Below the pieces are notes generated by a model that did no database searches, was not told where the DNA came from, and saw only the letters and a program-made list of their open reading frames with translations. A stretch of 64,000 nt of DNA, taken from assembly GCF_000422965.1 (NCBI RefSeq), contig NZ_AUHB01000011.1, positions 62,001 to 126,000 of the forward strand, given 5' to 3'. This DNA is from Pleomorphomonas oryzae DSM 16300 (GTDB lineage: Bacteria; Pseudomonadota; Alphaproteobacteria; Rhizobiales; Pleomorphomonadaceae). Position numbers and translations under genes: made by a program. Shown one piece after another: positions 16,143-23,159 of this stretch (position 1 is its first letter; each line of letters starts with the position of its first letter).

Positions 16143-16775
16143 ATGATAACTCCTTACATAATCAGCCCCGCGACCAACGCTTGCGCCTTGGCTTGCTACC
16201 AGATGACGGCGCGGTCGTTCTTTCCTGAGGTCGATACGGATGAGATTGCCCGGATCACCGGCTGGACGCCCGGCCATATTGTCTGGGCCTTTCCGTTCTG
16301 GCTCTGGATGATGGAGCGGGGCGTCCGTATCCACGAGTATGACACGATCGATTATGCCGCTTGGGCCGAGCGCGGCATAGCCGGGCTGGAAGAGTCGCTT
16401 GACGCGGCTTCACTGGATTATGTCACGCAGCGGACCGAAGACTTGAAGGCGTGCGAGGAGCCGCTGCGGCGCTGCCTCACGCATCCCAACTTTGCCTTCT
16501 CCCGGCAGGAGCCGGATCTCGCAACGCTGCGGCGCAGCCTGTCGCCCGGTTCGGTGTGCGAGGCGGCGGTTTGCTCGAAGACACTCGATAGGGAGCCCGG
16601 CTTTTCCCTGCATAAGGTCGTGGTCCTAAAAGCGCCTGATGACCGCGTCGATCTCCACGATCCGGTCTGGCCGGGTGCATCGCCGCGCCCCTTTCGCGAG
16701 GTGGCCGTCGAGGATTTCATGGCGGCTTGGCAGTTGGGCAAGGAACTCACGGTCTACGAGCGCGACCAAGCTTGA
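16143..16775 (+). CDS. C39-like cysteine peptidase family protein
   Basis: A 210-residue protein with the order of a papain-like C39 peptidase: the catalytic cysteine in SPATNACALACYQMTARSFF near the N-terminus, the histidine in GFSLHKVVVLKA, and the aspartate in RVDLHDP. No signal peptide, transporter or ATPase domain is present, so it is a stand-alone domain. It may process a peptide or act as an effector with the membrane protein encoded just upstream as partner or immunity protein; both ideas are inference. Confidence 0.65.
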   Translation: MITPYIISPATNACALACYQMTARSFFPEVDTDEIARITGWTPGHIVWAFPFWLWMMERGVRIHEYDTIDYAAWAERGIAGLEESLDAASLDYVTQRTEDLKACEEPLRRCLTHPNFAFSRQEPDLATLRRSLSPGSVCEAAVCSKTLDREPGFSLHKVVVLKAPDDRVDLHDPVWPGASPRPFREVAVEDFMAAWQLGKELTVYERDQA

Positions 16776-16787
16776 ACCGAACCCATT

Positions 16788-16828
16788 AGGTAGCGCGCAA
16801 CTTTTATGCTAAGGTAGTGCGCAACCTT
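16788..16828. promoter_or_regulatory. direct-repeat operator of the MazEF-type pair
   Basis: AGGTAGCGCGCAACTT (16788) and AGGTAGTGCGCAACCTT (16812) are direct repeats 24 bases apart, immediately upstream of the antitoxin ribosome site. The spacing puts both on about the same DNA face, as is common for autorepressed toxin-antitoxin promoters. Binding by the antitoxin is inferred. Confidence 0.6.
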
Positions 16829-16840
16829 ATGGAGGGCACT

Positions 16841-17065
16841 ATGCCACGCCCCAAGCAGACAGAAGACGGGCTGACCAAGTTCCAGCGTTACCGGCAGCGA
16901 CAGCAGCGCCGTGGCATGAAGCAGGTGCGGATCTGGGTGCCAGATCCCAACCGGCCGGAGTTTGCCGCCGAAGCCAGGCGGCAGGGACTTTTCTTGCGTG
17001 GCCGGGCCGAGGAAGCCGAGGCGTTGGGCTTCATCGGCTCCGCGTTTGAATGGCCCAAGGAATGA
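16841..17065 (+). CDS. antitoxin, MazE-like DUF3018 family
   Basis: A 74-residue DUF3018 antitoxin: MPRPKQTEDGLTKFQRYRQR, then MKQVRIWVPDPNRPEFAAEA, a ribbon-type start, with a C-terminal acidic tail (AEEAEALGFIGSAFEWPKE) that would wrap the toxin. It should bind the toxin and repress its own promoter through the repeats just upstream. A GGAGGG ribosome site at 16831 fits the ATG at 16841. Its stop overlaps the toxin start (ATGA at 17062). Confidence 0.88.
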   Translation: MPRPKQTEDGLTKFQRYRQRQQRRGMKQVRIWVPDPNRPEFAAEARRQGLFLRGRAEEAEALGFIGSAFEWPKE

Positions 17066-17388
17066 AACGCGGCGATCTCGTGACGGTGGCGGCGCAGGGC
17101 GATTATGGCAAGCCGCGCCCCGCCGTCGTCATCCAATCCGACGCGCTTGACGCTGCCGATAGTGTGCTCGTTGCCTTGCTCACCAGCACGATCGCCGATG
17201 CGCCGCTCTATCGGCTCACCCTGGAACCCACCGTCGGCAATGGCCTCAAGGCCGTCTCGCAGGTGATGGTGGACAAGGTGCTGGCCTATCCGCGTGCCAA
17301 ATGCGGCCCGGTGATCGGCCGGCTTTCGCCTGAGGACATGCTGGCGCTCAACAACATGCTGCTGGTGATGATCGGCCTTGCCGACTGA
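17062..17388 (+). CDS. MazF/PemK-type endoribonuclease toxin
   Basis: A 108-residue MazF/PemK toxin: MKRGDLVTVAAQGDYGKPRP, with the conserved RGD and GKPRPAVVIQ barrel start, then LVALLTSTIADAPLYRLTL, and KAVSQVMVDKVLAYPRAKCG with the catalytic-region VMVDKV. It would cleave mRNA when freed from the antitoxin. The ATG at 17062 overlaps the antitoxin stop and is preferred over the ATG at 17050. The arrangement antitoxin first, toxin second is standard. Confidence 0.9.
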   Translation: MKRGDLVTVAAQGDYGKPRPAVVIQSDALDAADSVLVALLTSTIADAPLYRLTLEPTVGNGLKAVSQVMVDKVLAYPRAKCGPVIGRLSPEDMLALNNMLLVMIGLAD

Positions 17389-17397
17389 CCTCAAACC

Positions 17398-18036
17398 TTA
17401 CGTCCGGTCGGCGTCGCTGTCCCAGTCGGTGAGGGTGCCGAGGGGATTTTCGGGGTCGGGGGGCGGGGCGGGGCGAGACCTTTTCTCCCACTCCGACCTC
17501 AGCAGCGCATAGACATACTCGTCGCCCCATTTGCCGTTGAACCGGTCGTTTTCCCTGAGGTGGGCTTCGCGGCGGAGGCCGAGGCGCTCGACCACGCCGA
17601 CCGATCCCAAGTTGGCGGCGTCGAGGCGGGCGAAGATGCGGTGGAAGCCGAGGGTGTCGAAGCCGATGGCGAGCATGGCGGCGACGGCTTCGGTGGCGTA
17701 GCCCTTGCCGGCGTGGGCGGGGCTGAAGATGTAGCCGACCTCAGCCTGCAGCGCGTCGCGGCTCTCCAGCTTCAGCATCACTTCGCCGGCAATGGCGCCG
17801 CCGTCCTTGAGGGTGACGGCCAGCCGGTAGACGTCGCCGTCGCTCTCGAAGCGGGGGCGCAGCACGCGGTCGAACTGCTCTCTCAGAGCGGTGCCGGTGG
17901 GGGCTTCCCGGTAGAGGAAGGCGTAGACATCGGGGCGCGCGTGATAGGCGGCATACTCCGTCCAGTCGCCGGCGGCAAACGGGCGCAGCAGCAGGCGGTT
18001 CGTTTCCTGGCGCGTAGGCAGATTGACGAGATTCAT
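17398..18036 (-). CDS. GNAT acetyltransferase, RimJ-like
   Basis: A 212-residue GCN5-related N-acetyltransferase of the RimJ/RimL type. It opens with TNRLLLRPFAAGDWTEYAAY, has the acetyl-CoA binding segment SPAHAGKGYATEAVAAMLAI (about residues 108-127) and the second helix LDAANLGSVGVVERLGLRRE. The C-terminal 25 residues are a proline-rich tail (KRSRPAPPPDPENPLGTLTD) outside the domain. It converges on the MazF gene. The substrate, a protein N-terminus or a small amine, is unknown. Confidence 0.88.
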   Translation of the reverse strand: MNLVNLPTRQETNRLLLRPFAAGDWTEYAAYHARPDVYAFLYREAPTGTALREQFDRVLRPRFESDGDVYRLAVTLKDGGAIAGEVMLKLESRDALQAEVGYIFSPAHAGKGYATEAVAAMLAIGFDTLGFHRIFARLDAANLGSVGVVERLGLRREAHLRENDRFNGKWGDEYVYALLRSEWEKRSRPAPPPDPENPLGTLTDWDSDADRT

Positions 18037-18277
18037 CGTGGCCCCGGAACAAGGTCGTCCGCGATGATTGTGCCTTTCATGGGGGAGGCGCGCCAGACTT
18101 CCTTTGTCGCGCGCCTGTTCGCGTGAACGGCCCTTGCCGGTCGGGATCTGCCGGTGATCCCGAGGGCATGCCGGAGCCTCGATCCTCGCCTGATTTCGGA
18201 ACGCAAGTGGCGCGCGATTGCGAGCCCGAGCGGTGGATGCTATTGCTTGTTATGTTCAAGTATTGGCGGATCGTGCG

Positions 18278-19342
18278 ATGACCTTGTGCCTTTCCTCGCC
18301 CGCGAGGTTTCCGCCAATTCCACCGGTGTGCAATCTTGGCGATGATGACGGCCTGGCTTTCTCGGCCGACTCGAACGACGCCGGATCCGCCATTGCCGGC
18401 ATTAACTACCGCGACCTGCTGGACCGGATCGATCACGGCTTCTGCATCATCGAAATGCTGTTCGATGCCGAGGAAAAGCCGGTCGACTACCGCTTTCTCG
18501 AGGTCAACGCCGCCTTTGAAAGCCAGACGGGGCTGAAGAACGCCACGGGCCGGACGATGCGGTCTTTCGCACCGGATCATGAAGATTACTGGTTCGAGAT
18601 CTATGGCCGCGTCGCGCTGTCGGGGGAGGCGGCACGGTTCGAGCTGCCGGCGGAAAAGCTCGGTCGCTTTTACGACGTTCACGCCTTCCGGCTCGGCCCA
18701 GCCCATCTCAGGCGGGTGGCCGTGGTGTTCAGCGACATCAGCAAGCGCAAGCGGGACGAACATCGCCTGGCGCTGGTCTCCGCCGAAATCGACCATCGCG
18801 CCAAGAACCTGTTTGCGATGGTGTCCAGCATGATCCGCCTGACCAAGGCCGAGACCGTGGGCGAGTTTCGGGAGAAGCTGTCCGGCCGCGTTGCCTCGCT
18901 CGTCAGGTCGCATCAGCTGCTGGCGGCGACGCCGGATGCCGACCTCGAAGAGCTGATCGAATGGGAGATGGATGGGTTTCGCGCGGAGGGCGGCCACCGG
19001 ATTGCCTGGTCGGGCCCGACCGTCCGCCTGCCCCGCCAGGCTGCGCAATCGGTTCTGCTGGTTTTGCACGAGCTGGCAACCAATGCCTTGAAATATGGTG
19101 CGCTGTCGGCGCGCGATGGGCGGCTGGACCTGTCCTGGTCGTGGGGCGAGCAGGGCCAGCTCGATCTCCAGTGGGTGGAGTCGGGCGGCCCTGAGGTGCG
19201 GCCGCCGCGGCGCCAGGGTGTGGGTACGGGCGTCATGCTGGGCGCCATCGAGCGCCAGTTGGGCGGCAAGGTTAGCTTCGACTGGCGTCCAGGCGGGCTG
19301 GTCTGCCGCCTGTCGCTGCCGAGGAGCGCGCTGTTCAAGTAG
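18278..19342 (+). CDS. PAS-HWE histidine kinase
   Basis: A 354-residue soluble kinase. A PAS domain (INYRDLLDRIDHGFCIIEML, VNAAFESQTGLKNATGRTMR) leads to the HWE dimerisation/phospho-acceptor box EIDHRAKNLFAMVSSMIRLT, an N-box VLHELATNALKYGALSARDG and the family's WVESGG. HWE kinases sense light, oxygen or general stress in alphaproteobacteria, often phosphorylating single-domain or PhyR-type regulators. No response regulator is adjacent. The ATG at 18278 is the most likely start, though the ribosome site is weak and an upstream in-frame start at 18218 exists. Confidence 0.85.
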   Translation: MTLCLSSPARFPPIPPVCNLGDDDGLAFSADSNDAGSAIAGINYRDLLDRIDHGFCIIEMLFDAEEKPVDYRFLEVNAAFESQTGLKNATGRTMRSFAPDHEDYWFEIYGRVALSGEAARFELPAEKLGRFYDVHAFRLGPAHLRRVAVVFSDISKRKRDEHRLALVSAEIDHRAKNLFAMVSSMIRLTKAETVGEFREKLSGRVASLVRSHQLLAATPDADLEELIEWEMDGFRAEGGHRIAWSGPTVRLPRQAAQSVLLVLHELATNALKYGALSARDGRLDLSWSWGEQGQLDLQWVESGGPEVRPPRRQGVGTGVMLGAIERQLGGKVSFDWRPGGLVCRLSLPRSALFK

Positions 19343-19362
19343 CCTCCAACGCGGCTTGCCGA

Positions 19363-19779
19363 TCAATCGATGATCTTGTCCCGTCCCTCGCGGGCGAGGC
19401 GCGCCAGGCCCTCCTTCATCTTACGCACCTCTTCGGGCGAGTGGCCCTGCCAGTTGGTCACCTCGCCGATGATCCTCAGGGGATCGCGGGAGCGGTAGGA
19501 GAGGGTGGGGTTGCCGGGGAATCTCTTGCCGGTGAGGTTGGGATCGTCGGCGAAGGGTCCGGTGGGCTCCACCACGTAGATGCGGCCGTGACCGCTGCCG
19601 GCGGCAAGCTCGGCGCCCCAGATGGCCGCGTCCAGCGTGGCCGAGAAATACACCCAGCTGAGCGCCTGCGCTTCGGTGAAGTTCGACGCGTGACCGACGG
19701 CGATCAGATCGCCCGGCTTGAGGCTGGCGCGGGTTCCATGGAAGAAGGATTGCGCGAACACGCTGGCGGAAGCTGACAT
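19363..19779 (-). CDS. arr: rifamycin ADP-ribosyltransferase (Arr)
   Basis: A 138-residue Arr enzyme, which inactivates rifampicin by transferring ADP-ribose from NAD to its ansa-chain hydroxyl. The family pattern is nearly complete: FFHGTRASLKPGDLIAVGHA, SNFTEAQALSWVYFSATLDA, AIWGAELAAGSGHGRIYVVE, PTGPFADDPNLTGKRFPGN, PTLSYRSRDPLRIIGEV and WQGHSPEEVRKMKEGLARL. The ATG at 19779 begins MSASASVFAQSFFHG; upstream extension is not family-like. It is flanked by ordinary chromosomal genes and shows no mobile element, so it is likely intrinsic. Activity is inferred from homology. Confidence 0.92.
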   Translation of the reverse strand: MSASASVFAQSFFHGTRASLKPGDLIAVGHASNFTEAQALSWVYFSATLDAAIWGAELAAGSGHGRIYVVEPTGPFADDPNLTGKRFPGNPTLSYRSRDPLRIIGEVTNWQGHSPEEVRKMKEGLARLAREGRDKIID

Positions 19780-19868
19780 GGGCACGGGCTCCTTGGGACA
19801 GAGGGACGGCGCGATGGGGGATGCGTGGATATGGTGGTCGAGGACTGGGACTCCAATGGGGGTGCGCC

Positions 19869-20411
19869 ATGCCGACGCCGGTTGAGATTGTGGCTTACGA
19901 TGCAAGCTGGCCACGGCTTTATGAAGAGGCCGAAGCGCGCCTGAAACATCTGCTCGGCCCCCTCGTTCTGGCGATCGACCATATCGGCAGCACCGCCATT
20001 CCCGACATGCCCGCCAAGCCGATCATCGATATCGACGTGACGCTGTCGAGCCTGGCGGAGGTTTCCGAGGCCGGCCGCCGCCTGGTCGAGGCGGGGTATG
20101 AGGCGCGCGGCAACCGGTATGACGACGACGTCTGGGCGTTTCTTCTGAAAAGTGCCACGCCCCGGCTTCGGGTCTATCTCTGCCCGCCGGCAAACAGAAC
20201 GCACGAGCGCCGCCTGGCGTTCCGCGACTATCTCCGCCATCATGATGCCGCCGCCGCGGCCTACGCGCTTCTGAAGGCGCAACTTGCCGAGCGGTTTGCC
20301 TATGACGGCGATCGCTACACAGCGGAAAAGAGCGGCTTCGTTCGGCAGATCCTGGCGATGGCCGAGGAGACTGCGCCTGGCGGTTCCCGCCGATCCGGAA
20401 ATGGATCATAA
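19869..20411 (+). CDS. GrpB family nucleotidyltransferase-like protein
   Basis: A 180-residue GrpB (UPF0157) protein: VEIVAYDASWPRLYEEAEAR, VLAIDHIGSTAIPDMPAKPI with the nucleotidyltransferase GS and IIDIDVTL motifs, then AFRDYLRHHDAAAAAYALLK and DRYTAEKSGFVRQIL. Members are predicted nucleotidyltransferases, some linked to CoA metabolism. The ATG at 19869 begins at the family start. The last 12 residues are an unconserved tail. Confidence 0.88.
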   Translation: MPTPVEIVAYDASWPRLYEEAEARLKHLLGPLVLAIDHIGSTAIPDMPAKPIIDIDVTLSSLAEVSEAGRRLVEAGYEARGNRYDDDVWAFLLKSATPRLRVYLCPPANRTHERRLAFRDYLRHHDAAAAAYALLKAQLAERFAYDGDRYTAEKSGFVRQILAMAEETAPGGSRRSGNGS

Positions 20412-20460
20412 GCGGGTTTCGCGATCTGCTTATCGATCATGCCGCACAGCGAGGCCTGCC

Positions 20461-21048
20461 ATGCCCACGCCAATTCAAGCCATCCTGATCGCCGGCACGT
20501 CGCATGTCGGCAAGTCGACGCTGGCCGAGAAGCTGGCGGAACGTCTCGGCTGGAACGGCTTGTCGACCGACAAGCTGGGGCGGCATCCGGGGCGGCCGTG
20601 GCTGGGTGTGCCGGCGCCCGTCACCGAGTTCTACGAACGGCTCACACCCGAGACGATCCACTGGTTCCTCAAGGTGCACCACGAGAACATGTGGCGGCAG
20701 GTCCGGCCGATGATCGAGGCGGAGCGGGCGGCCGGGCGGCGCTTCGTGCTGGAGGGGGCCGCGCTCAGGCCAGAGTATATCGCGCCGCTGCTCACCGACG
20801 AGATGGTCGGCGTGCTGCTTCATGCCGATGACGGCTTTCTGCTGGCGCGCATGCGGGCGGCGGCCAGCTATGAGGGGCGCGACGCCGGGGAGCGGCGGAT
20901 CATCGATGCCTTCATCGATCGCTCGATCCGGGAAAACGCCGCCCTGATGGCGGCCTCGCAGGAGGTGGGGCTCAGGATGGTCGACGCCGCCGACGCGCAC
21001 GCGGTGGCGGCCCTCGCCGACGAACTGGTCGAACGGGCGGCGGGCTGA
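20461..21048 (+). CDS. P-loop kinase-like ATPase
   Basis: A 195-residue protein with Walker A ILIAGTSHVGKSTLAEKLAE near the N-terminus, followed by RLGWNGLSTDKLGRHPGRPW, where a substrate aspartate and lysine are expected, and RRFVLEGAALRPEYIAPLL in the acceptor-site position. It resembles small-molecule kinases of the AAA_33/shikimate-kinase type. The substrate is unknown. It follows the GrpB gene by 49 bases in the same direction. Confidence 0.75.
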   Translation: MPTPIQAILIAGTSHVGKSTLAEKLAERLGWNGLSTDKLGRHPGRPWLGVPAPVTEFYERLTPETIHWFLKVHHENMWRQVRPMIEAERAAGRRFVLEGAALRPEYIAPLLTDEMVGVLLHADDGFLLARMRAAASYEGRDAGERRIIDAFIDRSIRENAALMAASQEVGLRMVDAADAHAVAALADELVERAAG

Positions 21049-21054
21049 TCCTGC

Positions 21055-21786
21055 TCAGACGCGGCGGTCGGGCTTTGAAGGAGCGCCGAGCACCAGTCGC
21101 TCGGCGAGGAAGCCGAACAGGAGGCCCACCGTCGCCCAGATCACCGCCTGCAGGCCGAGCGCGGCCAGGCGGAAGCGCCAGAGCAGCACGGCGGAGAAGC
21201 CGTCGGGCACCTCGTTGACCTCCGGCAGCAGCGCCATCACCACGGCGATTGCCAGCACATAGGCAAGGCCGGCGACGATGGCGGCATTCCAGGCGCCGAG
21301 GCGGGGCCGCATGCGTCGCGCCAGGGCGAAGGCGGCGATCATCAGCGCCAGCGAGACCAGGAGCATGATGAAAAAGAGCTGGGTGCGGTCGCCGATGGTG
21401 TCGGCGGCGCCGACGGCCGGCGGATTGGCCGGGTATTTGACGACCGGCACCAGGATCACCGCCACGAAGCCGCTGAGCGCCATGATGGCGGCGAGCGCGC
21501 GGACGCCGAGCCGGCTGAAGCGGCCATAGACCACCGCGAAGGCCAGCGCCAGAATGCCGCCGAGCGCCGCGCCATAGACGACGACGCCGGTGAGCAGGCC
21601 GAGGCCGGCCTGCGTCGCCCGGCTGACCATCTCGGGCTCGGCCGCGTCGTGCGCGGCGCCGGCGTGCTCCTCGAAGGCGATGGCGACATCGATCAGCGGC
21701 TCGCCGTAGAGGCGGGCGAACAGAAAGGCCAAAAGGCCTCCGACCACGCCGGCAATCATGCCGCGCAGCAACAGCTTACCGGTCAT
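21055..21786 (-). CDS. cbtA: CbtA family cobalt transporter subunit
   Basis: A 243-residue integral membrane protein of the CbtA family, with about six hydrophobic segments starting LLLRGMIAGVVGGLLAFLFA. It contains EHAGAAHDAAEPEMVSRATQ, the conserved lumenal loop, and VPVVKYPANPPAVGAADTI. CbtA with CbtB is predicted to import cobalt for B12 synthesis. GGAGCC precedes the ATG at 21786. It lies 134 bases downstream of cbtB, with two hairpins between, and is under the upstream cobalamin riboswitch. Confidence 0.9.
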   Translation of the reverse strand: MTGKLLLRGMIAGVVGGLLAFLFARLYGEPLIDVAIAFEEHAGAAHDAAEPEMVSRATQAGLGLLTGVVVYGAALGGILALAFAVVYGRFSRLGVRALAAIMALSGFVAVILVPVVKYPANPPAVGAADTIGDRTQLFFIMLLVSLALMIAAFALARRMRPRLGAWNAAIVAGLAYVLAIAVVMALLPEVNEVPDGFSAVLLWRFRLAALGLQAVIWATVGLLFGFLAERLVLGAPSKPDRRV

Positions 21787-21843
21787 GATGGTGGCTCCTG
21801 CCAATTCGCGAAGATGCTGACGCATCCGCTCATTGAAGTCATT

Positions 21844-21921
21844 GCCGATTTCTCATTTGCATCGGGGGCGTGAGAAATCGGCAAGCGGAATACCAAGCTG
21901 CATTTTCAATGCACTTGGTAT
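21844..21921 (-). repeat. two strong hairpins between cbtB and cbtA
   Basis: ATACCAAG (21890-21897) pairs with CTTGGTAT (21914-21921), extended by TGCATT/AATGCA with a TTC loop, directly at the cbtB stop. GCCGATTTCTCA (21844-21855) pairs perfectly over 12 bases with TGAGAAATCGGC (21871-21882). No U-tract follows either on the minus strand. They may protect the cbtB message or set the cbtB:cbtA ratio. Confidence 0.65.
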
Positions 21922-22130
21922 CAGTGGCAGGGGAAACCGAGCAGGTGGCGGCCATCGTGCACGAACTCATGCACGGTGGAGCCGCTGAACATGGCCATGG
22001 CGCCCTGTTCGGTGCCGACGAAATAGACCATCAGCATGAGCATCAGCCCGGCGAAGGTCGCCCAGGGCATGACTTCGCCGAGCGGAATGGCCACGGGCTG
22101 GGCGGTAGCGGTGCGGGAAAGAGCTGACAT
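21921..22130 (-). CDS. cbtB: CbtB family cobalt transporter subunit
   Basis: A 69-residue CbtB protein: one membrane helix (WATFAGLMLMLMVYFVGTEQ) and the family's histidine-rich C-terminus STVHEFVHDGRHLLGFPCH, thought to bind cobalt. It works with CbtA as a small cobalt importer. AGGAGG lies six bases before the ATG at 22130. The leader of about 220 bases holds a cobalamin riboswitch, so expression should fall when B12 is plentiful. Confidence 0.93.
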   Translation of the reverse strand: MSALSRTATAQPVAIPLGEVMPWATFAGLMLMLMVYFVGTEQGAMAMFSGSTVHEFVHDGRHLLGFPCH

Positions 22131-22155
22131 CTAGGCCTCCTGGGATGACGCGTCC

Positions 22156-22180
22156 CTTGAGCGAGTGCTCAAGATTTTTT
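22156..22180 (+). terminator. plus-strand intrinsic terminator inside the cbtB leader
   Basis: CTTGAGC-GAGT-GCTCAAG followed by ATTTTTT is a perfect 7-base stem with a T6 tract on the plus strand, lying between the riboswitch and cbtB. On the cbtB mRNA the same bases form a hairpin just upstream of the ribosome site. No plus-strand gene ends nearby, so either it stops antisense transcription or its real role is as part of the riboswitch expression platform. Confidence 0.55.
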
Positions 22181-22239
22181 GCCGGGGCAGCCGCTTTTCG
22201 ATCGGGTTTAGCCAACCCGATCGGCGGGTGCCCTCGACG

Positions 22240-22350
22240 GATCGATGCGAGGCAGGTCTGGCTCACGGGCTTCCCCGATGACAGTGGCGCGACCGCTCCG
22301 GAATTTCACCGGCTTCCGCTTAGCATCGCCGTCACCTTCGGCTAAGCGCA
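22240..22350 (-). promoter_or_regulatory. cobalamin riboswitch upstream of cbtBA
   Basis: On the minus strand the AdoCbl-riboswitch core reads in order GGTGACGGC, AAGCGGAAGCCGGTGAAAT, TCCGGAGCGGTCGCGCCACT (the B12 box GCCACTGT is the complement of 22281-22288), GGGGAAGCCCGTGAGCCAGA and CCTGCC. It lies about 110-220 bases before cbtB, a cobalt-uptake gene that this riboswitch class normally controls. A 9-base stem GATCGGGTT/AACCCGATC at 22200-22222 and the hairpin at 22156 are candidates for the expression platform. Confidence 0.9.
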
Positions 22351-22457
22351 CATGCCTGTCAATCGCAATTCGGTTGCCTTGGAAGGGGTCTGCTGCTTTA
22401 CTTTCGGTGCGACGTCCGATGCACGACGGCGATCCGCTTGGTTTGCAGAGGTACCCG

Positions 22458-22997
22458 ATGGCTGCTCGCTTGACGCTGATCTCGGTGCCGACCGGCAATG
22501 ATCGCCGCGCACCGCACTTTCCCGGCCGCGACCGGCTGGACCTGCCGGCCGAGGGCTTGCCGGAGGCGGTCAGCCGCTGCCTTGCCGATGCCGACCGTCT
22601 TGTTCACCCGCCCGAGATCGCCATCGGTGCCGGCCACCCGGCGCCGGTCGAGACGACCAAAGCGTTGTCCGACCTCGATTACGGTAACTGGACGAACCGG
22701 GCGATCGCCGACATCGCCGGCGCCGAGCCCGCCGCCTTCGAGCTGTGGCGGACGGACATGACGGCGGCCCCGCATGGCGGCGAGTCCTTTGCCGTGGCCC
22801 GGCAGAGGGTCGGCCGCTGGCTGGCCTCGCTGGCGGAGACGCCCGTCGTGGCGCTATGCCCGACAACGATCGTCCGGCTGGCCCTGGTGACGGCCCTCGA
22901 GGCACCCTTGCCGCTGATCTGGCGGCTCGACCCCATGCCGTGGTCGGCAACCGAGCTGACGCGCCATGGCGGCCGATGGGCGCTGCGGCTGACCTGA
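22458..22997 (+). CDS. histidine phosphatase homologue lacking catalytic histidines
   Basis: A 179-residue protein of the branch of histidine phosphatases commonly found beside CbtAB. The body matches (LSDLDYGNWTNRAIADIAGA, PHGGESFAVARQRVGRWLA, LIWRLDPMPWSATEL). The first catalytic segment, normally RHG or SHA, is LTLISVPTGNDRR, and the late histidine position reads VVALCPTTIVRLAL. Both phosphohistidine-pocket histidines are therefore absent, and it is probably not a phosphatase. The frame is intact from the ATG at 22458. It is divergent from the riboswitch unit and may keep a binding or regulatory role. Confidence 0.8.
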   Translation: MAARLTLISVPTGNDRRAPHFPGRDRLDLPAEGLPEAVSRCLADADRLVHPPEIAIGAGHPAPVETTKALSDLDYGNWTNRAIADIAGAEPAAFELWRTDMTAAPHGGESFAVARQRVGRWLASLAETPVVALCPTTIVRLALVTALEAPLPLIWRLDPMPWSATELTRHGGRWALRLT

Positions 22998-23159
22998 GAT
23001 TTCGACTCGTCTCCGGCTTGGCTGGGCTCTTGCCGTAAATGTATCCATTTGTTGCCAACCGCCCGGCGACGACGGCTTACGACAATTTGCCACACCCACA
23101 CCATCGAAAGCGCCCAATTCGGGCGTTTCCTCTGCGCCTCGCGGACGTGAGGTGACATC

